From the NCBI GenBank assembly GCA_013397795.1, contig VZTJ01005675.1, forward strand, positions 1,425,136 to 1,489,135: DNA of 64,000 nt. The letters are read 5' to 3'. The stretch comes from Orthonyx spaldingii (lineage: Eukaryota > Chordata > Aves > Passeriformes > Orthonychidae). Under the pieces are notes generated by a model. That model made no database searches, was not told where the DNA came from, and saw nothing but the letters and a program-made list of their open reading frames with translations. How positions within the stretch are numbered: position 1 is the stretch's first letter; every line of letters starts with the position of its first letter. The translations under genes and the position numbers were made by a program. This document shows positions 1 to 13,520 of the stretch, one piece after another.

Positions 1-3000
1 TAACAGACAAGAAACTATACAGCAGTGATATCTGGAAAAGATAAATCTTATTTGCTACCTAATTAAATTGAAAACCAGTGTCACACCATGAACCCAGAAT
101 ATTTCATGCTGTGCAGGCAGAACTAGAATTTAAACAATGTGTTCCTGGGAAATTTATGAAATGTGATTCTTGTGAAAAGAATAGAAGGAGGAAGAACTAA
201 GTACCTTCATTATCTTTACAGAAAAAAAATGTTAAATCTGACTTGTAAGAAGAATAGCATATACCCAGAACAAAACAAAAAACTGTGAGAGTATTCATAA
301 TGATGTAAAAGGTAAAAACATTCTCAGAATAACTGTAGGACACACAAAAACACAAAATCATTGTGCAAGCTCAAAAGTCTAACTTTAAAAAAAAAAATTA
401 GAGAGATGGAATTAAGATATTGCATTGAAAATCTGTGGAATACCTTTTTCAGCTAGGCTTTGGAAAAAAAGCCCTTCCATTTCAAAAAGAATATCTTTAA
501 AAGTCATTATGTAGTTAAATGATCTTAAAAGGCCTCATAGAGGCAGCCAAGGAAAATTCCTGACACGCATTTTAATGGCACTGGTGCAGTGGCATTTATA
601 GCAATGTTCAAGATAAGCAGTACGAATGTATACCAGTATTTTAGTTTTTCGTGGTTTTTTTAACTATCTTTAGGACAGTTCTAGTGGTTAAAGAATGCAT
701 CTGGCTAAAAGATAGAGATTTTCTGAAGTATTTGCCTTTAAAATAGTGAAATATTTGCCTAAACAAAGGCCTTTAAAGAGAAAAGGCTAATACCCTTCCG
801 CCGATGAATCCAAATTTTGCCAAAGAGGGCTATGCTGGCGACCTGCCAGGAGCTTTAAGGCTGAAGCTAATTTGCATGAAATGGAGGAAATTGCAGCTGC
901 CCTGAGAATTAATATGGAGACACAGACAGCCCCAATTGAGACAGAACATTGCTCAACGGGATTTGTGAATACAAACATGCCACACTTCCTTATTTAAGAT
1001 GAAAGTAGCTATAGGCAACAGAATAAGTCTCCATGAAAGCTACTTAGATACCTTTACCCCCACCTTTCAGGCCAAATGACCTCATTTCAAACCCAGGTGG
1101 GGGCTGTCACTAGAGCACAAATGGAAATGAAAGTTGATTCCAGAAGACAACCACTTTCAGAAAAAGTGCTTGAGCATAGGATTAAATCCCATTCAAATAC
1201 TCTCCTGGAAAAGAATACAACTCAACGCGTCCTTAAAAGCACTTAAAAATTCTTTAATCAGGGCCTGAAAAAGCTCCTCCTAGTCATTACTAGTTGTCAC
1301 CATCAACACATGGTTGTATGGCTCAGGACCACATGAATCACTGAAGCTGGGTACAGGATGCTTGCACATCTGCTCTGAACAACTCTTGAAAAATTGCATC
1401 AGTTTGTTATTAGTTTGATCATACTGGCAGGATTTCATGCTCTTCATATAAAATAACCTCTTGATGTTATTATCAAGATTTCTGCAAGATGTCTAACTGA
1501 TGTGTTTGTGTAATACCTCAATTTAAGAAGTACTATTGTTATGACTTGCAATGGAAGAAAGGCATCTTGCATTAGGTTTCCGTCGTACTCCTCATCCTAC
1601 ACAATGGTGGACTGACTCTCAAAAATATAAAAATCAGTGAAAGTACATCACAAGAAATTAAATAGGCAAAGACAATCTGAATTCTCGGTAAAGAGACCTG
1701 ACATCATCAGCCAGTTCTATTTATTGTCAGTTTGAACTTCCTACATCCCTTCAGGAGGTGGGGTTGGTTCCTTACTCCTGTAACACACATTGTCTCAGTA
1801 CAGAGTCCCATCAAAACCACACTCTTCCCTTCCTTTCCTGCCTGTAGCAATTAGCTTTTCTAGTGCTGGCTGTTGCACTGAACACAATCACTGCTGCAGA
1901 AAGAGGGGCCATTTGCAGTATGGTCAATTGCACACTTTTGCCATGTGTTACAGATGCTGGGAAGCTCCTTCTTTATTAAAGGAACACTCCTCTTACCTGT
2001 GACTTACATTGAGGCTCTTCACTCTCCTCTGTCTTCTTATCTTTTTTCCATATCCCAATCTGCAATAGCTTTAATCCATCCCAACCAGATACCCAAACCT
2101 TGTTTGACTTTGCAATAGTCATTGCTACTTTTCTGTAATTTCAGAACCCACCCGAAGTCGAAGGACAAGACAGCTATGCACAGTCAGTGGGCAGAGTCCT
2201 GTACTTGTGCTTCTAAGGTACACATCTAAAGCAGAGAGCTGGGATCACCCGAGAAGGGGCTTATCATTCCCTTCTGTCTGGAAAAAGAGTTTGGACAAGT
2301 AGATAAGTTTGGATTAGTTGCCTGACTTCTAGATAGCTAAAATCCCAAACGGGAAAGTAACATACCTAGAGAAATTAATAGAACAAGACAGAGCAACTCC
2401 TGATTTCTGCTATCCTGTTTTCTTATGGGGCTCCTCGAGGAATAGGCACACATTCACACTGATGTCCTGCAGCTGTTCCATATCTCTCTACAGACAGGCA
2501 GCTCCATTTTTACCTCCCCTTGCTGGACTGTGTTCTGCAGAGCAGAGCTTGGGCAAGGGCTGCTGCAGGGTACATGGGGTCCACCAAGTGCCCTATGCTC
2601 TGGAGCAGCTCCCTCTCTTGTGACAAAACACTGCACAAATCCTCCACAGCCAGAGTGAAAAGCACATATTATGTTATCCTTTCATTTAGAAGTAACCAGA
2701 ATAGCCAGAGCAAACCTTGATTGCAGTAATTTTATACAACATCTGCAGACTGTTTGGCATACAGGCACTAAAAATGCACAAATAACCCACATGCTTACTG
2801 CCCTGGACCAGCAGACAAAAGCCTTGTAACACACAAAAACCCCCCAAATCTAAAATTCAGAATGTACTGAGGAAATAATTTTGGAGCTTGTGAAGCCAGT
2901 TTAAACTGACTGTCCTTTCAATTCTAGGAGATGAGACTGACCTAAAACTGGCTTATGTTGCTTCTTCTGTGCTTGAGAATATTAACTTCTAACTTCAGGC

Positions 3001-6000
3001 AACAAGAACAAATAAAAACACTGCAAAAATGGACTGGGGCAATGATTTTGCTATTGGCCCTTTCAGTTACAGTGATGCATTAAATTAGTATTTTAAAAAA
3101 TTGAACAAAAATTGTATCACCACTCCTCTGCCAGCTCACCAAGAAACATATTTGATATGTTAGAATAAAACCTTTATATCTTTTGTAAACAGGTAAACAC
3201 TCAATAGTTGTGAAAGATATTTTTGTCAGATGCTGAAATATGGATTTAGAACCTAAGAAAATAACTTTATTTAGACCCTATGTCTTTAAAGAAGCTGTAT
3301 TTCAACAAAACATTAAACCTTGGTTTATGAGGCTTTGCCTGATGAGAGGCAGAATGCCTACTCTATTCCTGGTGGGAAATGTGGTGACAGTATCAAGTGA
3401 AACACTTCTAAATGGATCTGTACAGGACCACAGGAGGTCAGACTTCATCTATTTCATCCCCTGATCAGCTTTATGTATCCTAGCCCTGATTTCTATCAAA
3501 ATTATTCTGAGAAATTATGAGCACTCAAAGTATATATCCTTGGCATTAAAAAAAATCCAAATTAAATTCTGAGGGCGTAGTTTAAAAGCACTGTGTCTTT
3601 CCCTATCAGTCATGGACAGGGAGAAAAACATTACCCCCTTCTTCTCTGCAACAACCTTTCAAGTTCTTAAAGACTCTTCCCTGATTTGCCAAGAGTCTTC
3701 TCATCTTTTCTGCTCCAAAATAGGCACTACATCTCTTCTGCGATCTGCAACCCAAGAGAACAAAACACTCCAGTGACCAGGGCTGAGGAGTGCAGACGGT
3801 CTTTGCAGCGTTTGCTAGGACATGCCACAATTATCAAGTCATCACCACCTCCACTGCACACTGTAGCTGCTCATCAGGCTGAATACCTGTGTGGTCAGTT
3901 TTGCACAAAGCCCCTTCTAGAATAACCTAGGCTATAATTCTCTGGTCGCTGAGAAAAGTGTTGCCACAGCAGCTGCTCTCATAAGTTCAACACTTCCCAT
4001 CTAGCAACAGAAAGGAACATACACGTTTCATTTATGACACAAACACTTGGGGGAGGGAATTGTTTTATCAATTTGGTGGATAAGAAATGCCTTTGAACAA
4101 CGAAACTTTACTGCAGTACTCAGCAGTCATGACCCCCACTTTAAGCAATGGAGTTCTACAGTTGCTGCTCATGTTGGCAGTAGTAGCAATCTATATTCAG
4201 ATATCATACGTGATTCCCTTGCAACACATCACATATGTCAGTAGCCTTGCCATTTTATCAGGGACATTGCGTCTTCTTTCACCACTGGACTTTGGTCACT
4301 ACCTAAGAGATGAAGGGAAAGATGTAAAAGGCTGTATAGTGGCTACTTATGTGACACCAGTCTGTAACAGACTGTTTCTACATTCATTGTTAATGAATGG
4401 CACTTACCACAGAGTGAAAGAGCTTATACACCCTGTGTTTAAAACTCTGTTTATTGAGTAATTCTACCCATGTTATTACCCTTTTTCCTTTTCAAATTTC
4501 TGTAGAAAATAATGCTGCACAACCCTGGAACCACTCATCACCAATAGATAATAGTCTCAAACAATATTTTAACATTATTGGCTACAAAACATGATAGCAG
4601 ACGAAGGTGCTCAGCACAATTAAAATTGCAGAATACATTGCCACAATTTCTGCGATCCATTGTAGAAAATGATTATGTCGTATGAATCAATTCATAAGAG
4701 AATTTCTAAAACTCAAAGAATAAAGCAGGCTATAAAAAAGGAGTCCTAGGTAAATCAGATACACTATGAAAGTAAAGGAGGAGCTCACTGCAGGATGTCC
4801 TGCTGCTTGAAATTGGCCTTATCAGCCTGAAAGAGATTCATTTTCAGAGCAGCATTTGAAAAGAAAAAGTCGGGCTACTGGTGGTTTAATGCTACAGTCA
4901 ATCAAGTTCCCATCTCTGGCAGGGGGAGGGAGAGTTGGTTTTAACAGAAGTAAATGGTGACACAAAGAGAAGAGGAGTCTGAAGGCCTGTGTCCTGTGAA
5001 GTTCATGGGATGCTGTAGGACTGAAACCAGTGGGGCTGGACTCTGGAGTGTTCTGTAGATGGTGGGTACAATATGAGTCACCCAGCACTGCAGCAATGGG
5101 TCCATAAACGGGAGGCTGCAGTACACATTGGGACAAAGGCATGGGTAAGAAGGTGGGAACAGAAAGAATTAAGGAAGCCTGAGAAACAATGAGGAATAGA
5201 GAGAGAAAGATGTTTCCTTGGCCCCGTGAAAAAAAGCCCATCTCCAAGAGGATACAGAAATTCACTGTTTGAAAAAAGTACTCTGCTGGACTGATTTGCT
5301 ATGGCACCTACATCCTTTAGAACAGATCTTCCAGAAGGCCTAGGATAGAGGATGTCGGATCATAAGCATGCTAAGTTTCTGTAAGACACCATGACACTGT
5401 AATTTGTTAGGTTCAATGTAACCCAGGTGTCCTGAAAGGCGGAGTGGCTGTGAGACTGAACTAACAGACAAAGGCCAGAATCCCTAATTACAGTGGATAA
5501 CAATAAACACAGGCATGTATGTAGATAAAACATGGATATGCAAGTCATGAGCAGAATATTTTAGAAGCCTTCAAGGTATTTTTTACTAGGACTCCTTTTT
5601 TTCATTACTGTATACCCAATCCTATGACTGACAAACACATGAAAAATTTTCAAGAATATTCTACTCACAAAAAATAAGTTATTTTGCATCTTTGAAATTA
5701 CCTCCATTAAGGTCATCCAGGGACCATAGTATGTCCTCTTTTCAAGGGTTAAAGCTTCAATTTTAGCTCTGCTAAACCCTGAAATTTCAGACCTTTAACC
5801 TATCTATAACACAAGATTGATTACTACTCATCCTACGTTTTGCACTGATGAAAAGAAGTGGGGGCCTATAGCAGAGGAAGGGGTCAGCCTTCATCCACCA
5901 GGCAGAAAAGAATGTTTTTTAGAAAGCAGAGGTTATAAAAAAATACAGAGAACTGGAATCAGTGTACAGGGAGAGAGTTTGTAATAGTCAGGTGCCGGAT

Positions 6001-6400
6001 GCTGGCAGCTTATCACACAGCTTCCCAAAGGCTAACATCAGCATGTATTTTTGTGTGTAAGTATATATTAATGAAAAGTGTGAGTCTGTACTTCCCAAGC
6101 CACTTCTGTGCATTAAAGTTGCTAGAATTGTGTGTTTCCCCAAAGATGCCCCTGCCCACCAGCTCTACTCTGCAGCCAGTGACTGAAATGGTACACAAAA
6201 GTGTTTGCTCCACAAAAGCAGCTAGATGAGAGCATTCCACATGTGCTCCCTGCCACACTCAGCAGAATTAAACAGAAACACAATGAAAAGAAAAAACACC
6301 AGGTTTAAACTGAGTGTATTTCAGGCAGATAGGGACCCTAGCACAGGGTTTAGTATGCAGACAGATCTGCAGTATATGATCCACAGGGAAAAATTCAAGA
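1..6400. other. Non-coding interval, no gene recognised
   Basis: AT-rich sequence with frequent stop codons in all six frames. The longest open frames (4087-4461 on plus, 124 codons; 4822-5265 on minus, 147 codons) show no domain, no family resemblance and no convincing flanking splice sites. I see no repeat family here. The only block that stands out is at about 770-1010 and is listed separately. Confidence 0.6.
770..1010. promoter_or_regulatory. Candidate conserved non-coding element
   Basis: This block keeps several CpG dinucleotides (near 800, 839 and 957) in a CpG-poor neighbourhood. It carries a perfect octamer ATTTGCAT at 870-877, the recognition site of POU-domain factors such as Oct-1, and a GAATTAAT homeodomain-type core near 905. 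Motif density and CpG retention are typical of vertebrate developmental enhancers, but conservation itself cannot be seen in one sequence. It could equally be ordinary unique DNA. Confidence 0.25.
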
Positions 6401-6587
6401 AGCATACCTTATAAAGGGAGAGGTTTATAGAATTCCCAGTGCCTATGGTACTCTTATAAACATGCCGTCTTTTGTTCCTGCAGGGCTCCAAAGAATAATA
6501 AAAGAAAACACAAAGCAGAAGAGGCACCACTGAGTGAGTGCAACAGTGTTTTATTAATCCATGTGATTAATCCAGCATGCTGAGGAA

Positions 6588-6603
6588 GATTCTTTACAGA
6601 ATC
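6588..6603. repeat. Perfect small hairpin in the spacer of the inverted repeat
   Basis: GATTCT at 6588-6593 and AGAATC at 6598-6603 are exact reverse complements around the four-base loop TTAC. The hairpin lies at the symmetry centre of the long inverted repeat, so it could nucleate folding of the whole structure. Confidence 0.8.
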
Positions 6604-6619
6604 AAAACGTTCACGTTTT
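6604..6619. repeat. Second perfect small hairpin in the spacer
   Basis: AAAACGT at 6604-6610 and ACGTTTT at 6613-6619 are exact reverse complements separated by TC. It directly abuts the preceding hairpin with no bases between them. It includes the palindromic core AACGTT and two CpGs in a CpG-poor setting. Confidence 0.8.
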
Positions 6620-9600
6620 TTGATCCACACGGATTAAGGGAACACTGTGGCATTTGCTCAGTGGTGCTGCCTTCGCTTTGTGTTTTGGTTTATTCTTTGG
6701 AGTCCAGCAGCAACAAAAGAGGGAGCATTTATATGAGTACAGCAGCATGGAGACTTGGATAACCTCCCCTCCCTTCCTGAAGGATGCCGCATGAATGTTT
6801 CTGAGGGCTACGTCTCTTGTTTGTGTCTACAGCCTGCCCTTCAGAAACCAAACCACTACCAAATAATAGAAGGCTGTTTCTGCAAATCCTGAATGACAGT
6901 CGTGCTGCTAAGAGAGCTTTCTATAAATCAGGCATATACCTGTGTAAAGTAACCAGACAATAATTAGAAACATTGGCTACATTCAAAATTTATGTTGGAG
7001 TGGAGGAAAAAAAACCACAACACAATTCAGCTCACTTCTTTCAGGCAAGGAAAAGGATTCAGGCATCATACATGGGATCTGACAAAATATTTAAGTCTAT
7101 GCTTGGGGTTAAAGTCAGACCCAGACTTAACTGCTTTGCATTTAACTTTTTTGGTGTTCAAATGCTTTGCTGTAGAGAGCCTAAAATTCTACTTGTTTGA
7201 ACTGAGACCAACCTGCAACAGCAAGTTTGTTTGTAACTAAATCAGGTGTAAGGGACAACCCTTCAGCCTCAGCATGTGATTTCCAGTTAGCTGTCCCAAT
7301 CACATTTAGAGGATCACTTATTTGCTAAGCACCTAGGCAAAAGCATGAAAGTTTATAAACTCTATCCAGTATTGCAGCAGCTCATTTTCTATGGTAGTGT
7401 CTAAATTCTGCATTGCCGTGCTCTAAAGCCATTGACAGTCTTTATAACTATTTCTGAATTTTACCTTCAGGCTTCTTTTTACACTCTTCTTTCACTTATG
7501 AATTGCTTCTTTCCTACCTCTTGGATCTAGCTTCTCCCTACGACTCCCTAATCTTGCTGGGTTTAACCAAGGTGAACATTTTCATGGGAAATTGGTCCAC
7601 TGTCATCCTTATACACAGAACAAGGGAAAAAACTCCACATGCTACTAAATACAAAGGCTAACTTGACCAGACCACACCAAGAAGAGCAGTTCTGTTAATA
7701 CAACTCCAAATAATAACATATAAATAATTATACTCTTTGCAAAGTTCAGGTCTCTGGCAACAGGCAAATCCTGGACAGAGGCATAAATCCTACTTGAGAT
7801 CTAGTCTCTGTTCCCAGGGAGCTCCGGTGTTTCTCAAAGAAATATTCTCAATCTTTCCCCACTAGCCAAGCAAAGTTTTCCCTGACACTTCTCAGAAGCA
7901 GCATGACTGTTTCAGCTGAAACTGTTAAAAAGACAAGACTGTCTAAGGCTGACAGTAAATACAAAAAAATTAAATCTGAGAAGTTAAAAATTGGTAATGT
8001 CCTTGTTGCCTTCCTCCACTCATAACACAAAATTTAAATTGGATGCCAATACCTTATAATAATGAATAAAAATTACAAATTGCAGCAGCAATGTCTGATA
8101 ATCAATATATCAACAAAACTTTTTCCCTTATTCTAGGTATTACAGCTTATTTACACACTCACATAGGTTGAAGTCAGTTCATGCAAAAAAATTGAAGACC
8201 ACTCACAATGCTCCAGCTTGTCTGTTTTCCCAATATTCTTCTTGATGACCATGCATCAAATATTTTTCATATCTGACAGTTTTCTCCTTATGTCAGACAT
8301 TCAACTTGCAATCTACACATACAGGCAGTCTGAGAACACTTTAATACATTATGAATTGATGGTAAACAATCTTGTAAACTAACACAAAAAGCGCATTTTC
8401 ATTTTGCCCTACATATTACCGGAAATTTTATGCATAGGTCACACTTGCTCTGTCACTTTCAAAATGCACTTCAGAAGATTCTCACATCTGTCAGTCTAGA
8501 AGACATAAAAATCCAAATTTATCTTACGGAAATGGTAGACTTACTAAATCAAGAAAGTCCTCTCCTGTTCTCAGCATATGTTTCCAAACACCTACTGCTA
8601 AGGATTTGACTCAGTTACTAAATTTGAGCATCTTATCATGACTTCCTTTACGAATCTCTGCCCTTTCTTGGCAATAATTTGAGATAAACTGTAGCCCTTA
8701 TTCTACCAGGAGAAATTTCCAAACCACTTGGCATTTGGCCTCACACCAAGTCTCCTTTGAAGCTGAAGACTATACAGAAAACCTCTTGCTCCCTACTGAG
8801 CAAACATTTGACCCTAGACTACTGGGGAAGAAACAAACTGGACCTTCTGCTTTTCAGGGTAAGCTAAAAGGTTACACAGTCCCTCCTGCTGAGTCCTAAC
8901 AACTCAAGGCAATATTCCTAAGTAGGTACTGCATGCCGAGGTGTCGTCATGGCTCTTCCCAAGACACAGAATATAGTATTCATGGAAATCAGGATGACAT
9001 GTTTCTGGTGCACTTCCAGCCCATCTTGAAAAAAAAAATTAATTTTGTGTCAGAGTAATACAGAAAGATGGAAAAGAGAAACCACAATGAAAGCTTTCTT
9101 CACCAATGGACTGCACCATGGCAGGAGAAAAAGGCCAACATTCTTACCTGCAAAACTTATCTAGAAGGTGACTATCTTTAAGAGATCAATAAATACACAG
9201 TTTATCCAAAAGAGGGAAGGTAGATGTAGAAAAGCAAAAGGTGCTGGCAATGATGTAGCCGTTGGGAGAGTTGGTTTGGGAGAAATACAGCAGCCTCCTC
9301 ACTCCTGAAAACTCTTAAAATGAAAATTAGACTGCTCAGTTTTAATACTACTGCCATCCACCAGTTGATCTGTTCTGGACTATGAGGAAGATTAGGCCAG
9401 AAAACTGAAATAGTTCTTGTTAGCATGAAAAAAGTACTGGTACCTTCAGGCAAATTATAATTCTAATTTTTTTAAAAGACAAGGGCTGCAAGAAAACAAT
9501 ACAATAAGCAACACATGATACCTTTATACTGCTAATAACAAGCAAGAAATAGAAATTCATTGCCAAAGATTTTTTAGCCATTTTCAATTGCTGAAAATTT

Positions 9601-12600
9601 AAAAATTACCCTAAAGAGGGCATGTGATCTGATTCTACTGTGTGTCTATGCCACAAGATGACACTGCCACATACAATGCAAGAACAATTTTATCACACAA
9701 GTATAGTTGTAGTAAATAATTCCTCTCCACTTTGAGTTTTATTGGACACTAATCCCTGAAGGGTTTTGCATATAACACGTTTATATACCCACACACTTCT
9801 CTGAGAAGGGGATGGTCCCCCAGCTTTGACTCCCCCGTTTATCTAGATTATGCTGGAACTTGGTGCTGAGCCCAGGACCACACAACACCTTCAGCAGCAC
9901 CACAAACCCAGGGCCAGGCAGGAAAGACTTCTCCTCTCTGAGTGCTCTATAAAGTGAAGTACCAGTTAGATCACACGTATCTCTGTGCATGTTGCATGAG
10001 ACACTGTACTTCTACCGTGGACAAACAGCACTGAAGTGGAGGTGTAAGAAGTATTTTCCAGCATAATCTGCCTTTTTAAAATTCCAGGCATAAGAAGAGT
10101 TTATAAAGAGAAAGAAGATACATATAGCTTTGATACAGTTTGAAACTTAAGACAAGTTTTTCCTGTCATCTTTACTTCTTGTTATTTCACATTCATTTTC
10201 AAACAAATAACTTCAATTTCTTATTTTAAGGTGAGCTTTTTAAGGCTAAGCATCAGAAGCTGGGCAAGATAATGCCCACAGACTCCCAGGAGCTACACAG
10301 AGATCAATTAAACATCACAGCATGTTGACTGCTAGAGAATCTGTTTTAGTTTATGCAGATCTAATGTTTATCAAATGCACAGTAACCTGTGCATTTACCT
10401 TGGCATGTCAGCCCTCTTGGGTTTGCAGTAGCTCTCACTGAGTTCTTCCCCCACAGCTTTAGGGCCTGAGCGAGCATTTGTGACCTTGACCAGTCCCCTG
10501 AGCATGCCAGATCTCCCACCTCCCCTCCCCATCCCTGCATGTTTCTCAACCCTCTGCCTGTCAAGAGAGATGTCAATGACGGAAATAAATTTTTTGCCTA
10601 TATTATGCATGCCAACCCTACTGTTCACACCCTGGGCACTTAACCCCAATCTCTTGGATAAGCCAGAGAACTCTGGGAAAATGCAAGGGAGGAGATTTTG
10701 GCAGCAACAGGAGGTAAGGCTCATGGGCAGTTAGTGAGAAGAAGTACCTCAGTGGTAGACATCCCTCCACCAGCCTCCAAGCCAAGCCCTGATCTTTGAG
10801 CCAGGCTCAGGACTTGCACTTCCTACAGCTTCCAAGCTCCCAGGAGACTGAACATTCACCTTTAGCACCCTTCTCTGCAGGCTGTCATCCTCTGTTCAAA
10901 AATATTTCCATCATTTATTTGCATACAGATTCCCTCTTCCCCTCTGGATTCCCAAATCCTGGCAAAGATGTCAAAAGCAAGTGCACTGAATAGCAGCGAG
11001 GGGACTGACTTTGGAACCCTTAAACTCTTCACCACTCCAGTTCTCCATTAAAGAAGCACTCATAGTTTCTGACACAGTCAAGAGCCTTGCACAGGACCAA
11101 GAGTTTTACAGAGTAGAGGTTTATGCTCCCGCCTAACTGAAATTCATAACCCTTTGAAGTGTGGTATTGTAAATAACATCTGCCTAATAAATCATGGAAG
11201 GAGAGAGAAGAGCAAACCTGAACAGTGAAATAAGTAATTATTTCCATTCCGTAGGTGCCTTCCCAAATTGGCCCACAAACTTCACAGCTTCCCTATAGCT
11301 ATTTTCAGCATCTGTTTTCCTCACTTATACTCCACCACTGTGGATTAAAAAATTACGGGTGGAAGGCTCAGTGCAAGAAAAGGTGGGATGAGAATCTATC
11401 ACAACAGATGAAACTCTCTTTTTATAATGCTGGTGGGGGAGGGGGAAATCAGTGCAAAACAAAGATCCAAGTCTTTCCAGCAAAATGCAATCTCAAAAAG
11501 TAAACTATTATTACTGGGAAACTGTTCCTGAGATTTCTTAATTGTCTTGTTCAATATGAATGTTTCCTTGAGGGGAAAAATTTATTTCCCCAAGTAGCCA
11601 AGAAGTGCATAGACCTGTATTTCTCCTTACAGTGAAATGCAGATTTGATGCCTCCCCTACTAGCCCTCACTGCAATCACTGCCAAGAGAACTCCACTCCT
11701 GCAAACCATGAGGAGGCACTGGTCTGAGGGTCTCTGCTGGGGGCTGGGGTCTCACTCTGCTCCTGAACAAATTACAGTTTTTACTGTGGTTATTAATCAT
11801 ATTGATGATGTCCAAACAAATACTTTTAAGGATGAGAAGGACTGCAAGCACCTCTCAGATCTAACCATTCAGCTGATTTTGGTTTGTGCAATAAATGAAC
11901 AGACCAGAACTAAAGGACATGGAGGGTTAAGTGTGACTCATTGCAGAGAACATGCCCTTTTCAATAACACCCCTCTTCTGGTCAACTAAAAACAAGGCCT
12001 TATATATTATACACAATCCACCCTTTAAACAAGGCAAACTCCCACACCACAAAGATACTAGAACAGTAAATATTGATTTTCTAGTCTGATGGTACACCTC
12101 ATGCCACACAGCCCACTCAAGCATCTGCTTGTTACCAAAAGCTATTCCCTTTGTAAAGGAAGAAAGAAAAGTGGCATTATGTGCTATCAGCTGTGGATTG
12201 CAAATATTTAAAAGAAATAAATTTCTCAGAATGAAAGGTACCTTCTTTAGATTACAAAAAAAAAACCCAACTAACTATTTACTTTAGGTCTATACCCACT
12301 CCTAGCACCTGTACTTTTCAATTGTTGGCTTGCCAAGAACACTGTGGTTTTCTTCCTGGCTTTTCCCTTAAATAACTATTTATTATGCACAAAATATATA
12401 TTAAAGATGAACAATATTTTATTAGGAAAAGGAGGTAGCTTAAAAAAGCTGTAGGAAACTCCAGCTATACATATAAGGTTTATATGTGTTCTGGTACATT
12501 AACAAGAGCTACACGTATATATGCTATGAAACAAAAAGCATTCACTAAATAAATCATTTACATACTCTTAGTCTCCTGCTTTTTTGGTAGACTTAAAATT

Positions 12601-13369
12601 ATATTTTGTTAAAGTTGCACTCACTACAACAGTTACAATAAAAGTATGTTTGCAATTATATCAGAGTGGAGTTAGAGAGATCAGGTAGCATAAGATAATC
12701 TTTCTAGCTTTTTAGAGAGAGTAAAATTTATCACTGCAAATTAAAAGATTGTATTCAGTGGTGGAAAGGGGGCTTCCAGGCCTCTAAACAAATAAAAAGA
12801 GCCAAATACAATGATTTCCCCTGTTATAAATTTAAAAAAAAAAAAGTTTTTAGTGCATTAAAAGTTCAGAAACAAGGAGCCAGTAAATACAGAGGATTAG
12901 GGAAAAAAAGACAAATTAAAGTCTCTAGTGTTTGGAAAGACAGAAACAGACATTTGCCAAATGCATCTTAGAAGAAAGTCCTACATACAAAGAACAGGGC
13001 TAGAGAACAATGTGTCATTACTTGGCCTAAACTATGGTATAGGGCTTCCTATGGGCCTCTTTTTCTGCTTTATTAATTGGATAAAAGAATCATAATTCAA
13101 TTACTTAACGATTTATTACAAAATACTTTACCCACACAAGGTTTTTGAGCATGTAAACACCATACTATTAGACTATCTACTATTACAGACCCAGCATTTC
13201 AGATTTCATTAGTAAATAAAGCCAGGTTTATTTGTAATAAAGTTAAGCCCTTCCAACCACTGACCATGGAAACCAGATTTTGAAATAATTCAGATTTGTG
13301 TTTCTGTTCTTTCTAATTAAGGGTAATATCGGGAAGGACAGACAGTGGGTAGCATTGTTCAAGCACCAT

Positions 13370-13520
13370 GGATTTAAGCAAGAAAATCTGATTATCAGCT
13401 CATGTCAGAAGCCAAGCGATAATGCAGCTTAGCATTCGTTTGGGCTTTTGCTTTAGCCAAAAGATAATTACTGTTCGTTAAGTCTTACGTAAGTGTATCT
13501 AATATCTGTGGTCCTAAAAA
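13370..13520. promoter_or_regulatory. Candidate conserved non-coding element with GATA/homeodomain-type motifs
   Basis: A compact run contains GATTATC, CGATAATG, AGATAATTAC and TTACGTAAG words, plus several retained CpGs (near 13417, 13437, 13475 and 13489). The TTACGTAA core resembles a PAR-bZIP/C/EBP-type site and AGATAA is a GATA core. The density of palindromic factor sites is higher than in the flanks. This is inference from motifs only. Confidence 0.25.

Larger units (their letters stand above)
6553..6637. promoter_or_regulatory. Cluster of bicoid-class (OTX/PITX-type) TAATCC sites
   Basis: ATTAATCCA occurs twice as a direct repeat with 13-bp period (6553-6561 and 6566-6574), and the complementary GGATTAA lies at 6631-6637. 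TAATCC is the known preferred core of K50 homeodomain proteins (OTX, PITX, CRX, GSC). Two of the three sites are symmetrical partners in the arms of the long inverted repeat, so they may have arisen by the duplication rather than by selection. Binding is not shown. Confidence 0.35.
6401..6800. repeat. Long imperfect inverted repeat (foldback element)
   Basis: The reverse complement of about 6445-6561 matches 6625-6743 through a collinear series of exact blocks: 6543-6550 with 6641-6648 (8 bp), 6524-6534 with 6657-6667 (11 bp), 6505-6516 with 6675-6686 (12 bp), 6486-6498 with 6690-6702 (13 bp), 6468-6476 with 6712-6720 (9 bp), 6455-6460 with 6728-6733 and 6448-6453 with 6735-6740 (6 bp each). 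Only small indels separate the blocks. By eye the arms are roughly 75-80% identical, and weaker similarity continues outward to about 6401 and 6800. The spacer of about 60 bp holds two further perfect hairpins. An RNA read through this stretch could fold into a stem of more than 100 bp. Candidate origins are a fossil MITE, an Eulor-like ancient hairpin repeat, or a local inverted duplication. No terminal inverted repeat boundary or target-site duplication was identified. Confidence 0.85.

Noticed and set aside
4822..5265. 147-codon minus-strand open frame with a hydrophobic N-terminal part resembling a signal anchor
   Set aside because: A second minus frame is open within it (4941-5126), no family resemblance, and its length is within the range expected by chance.
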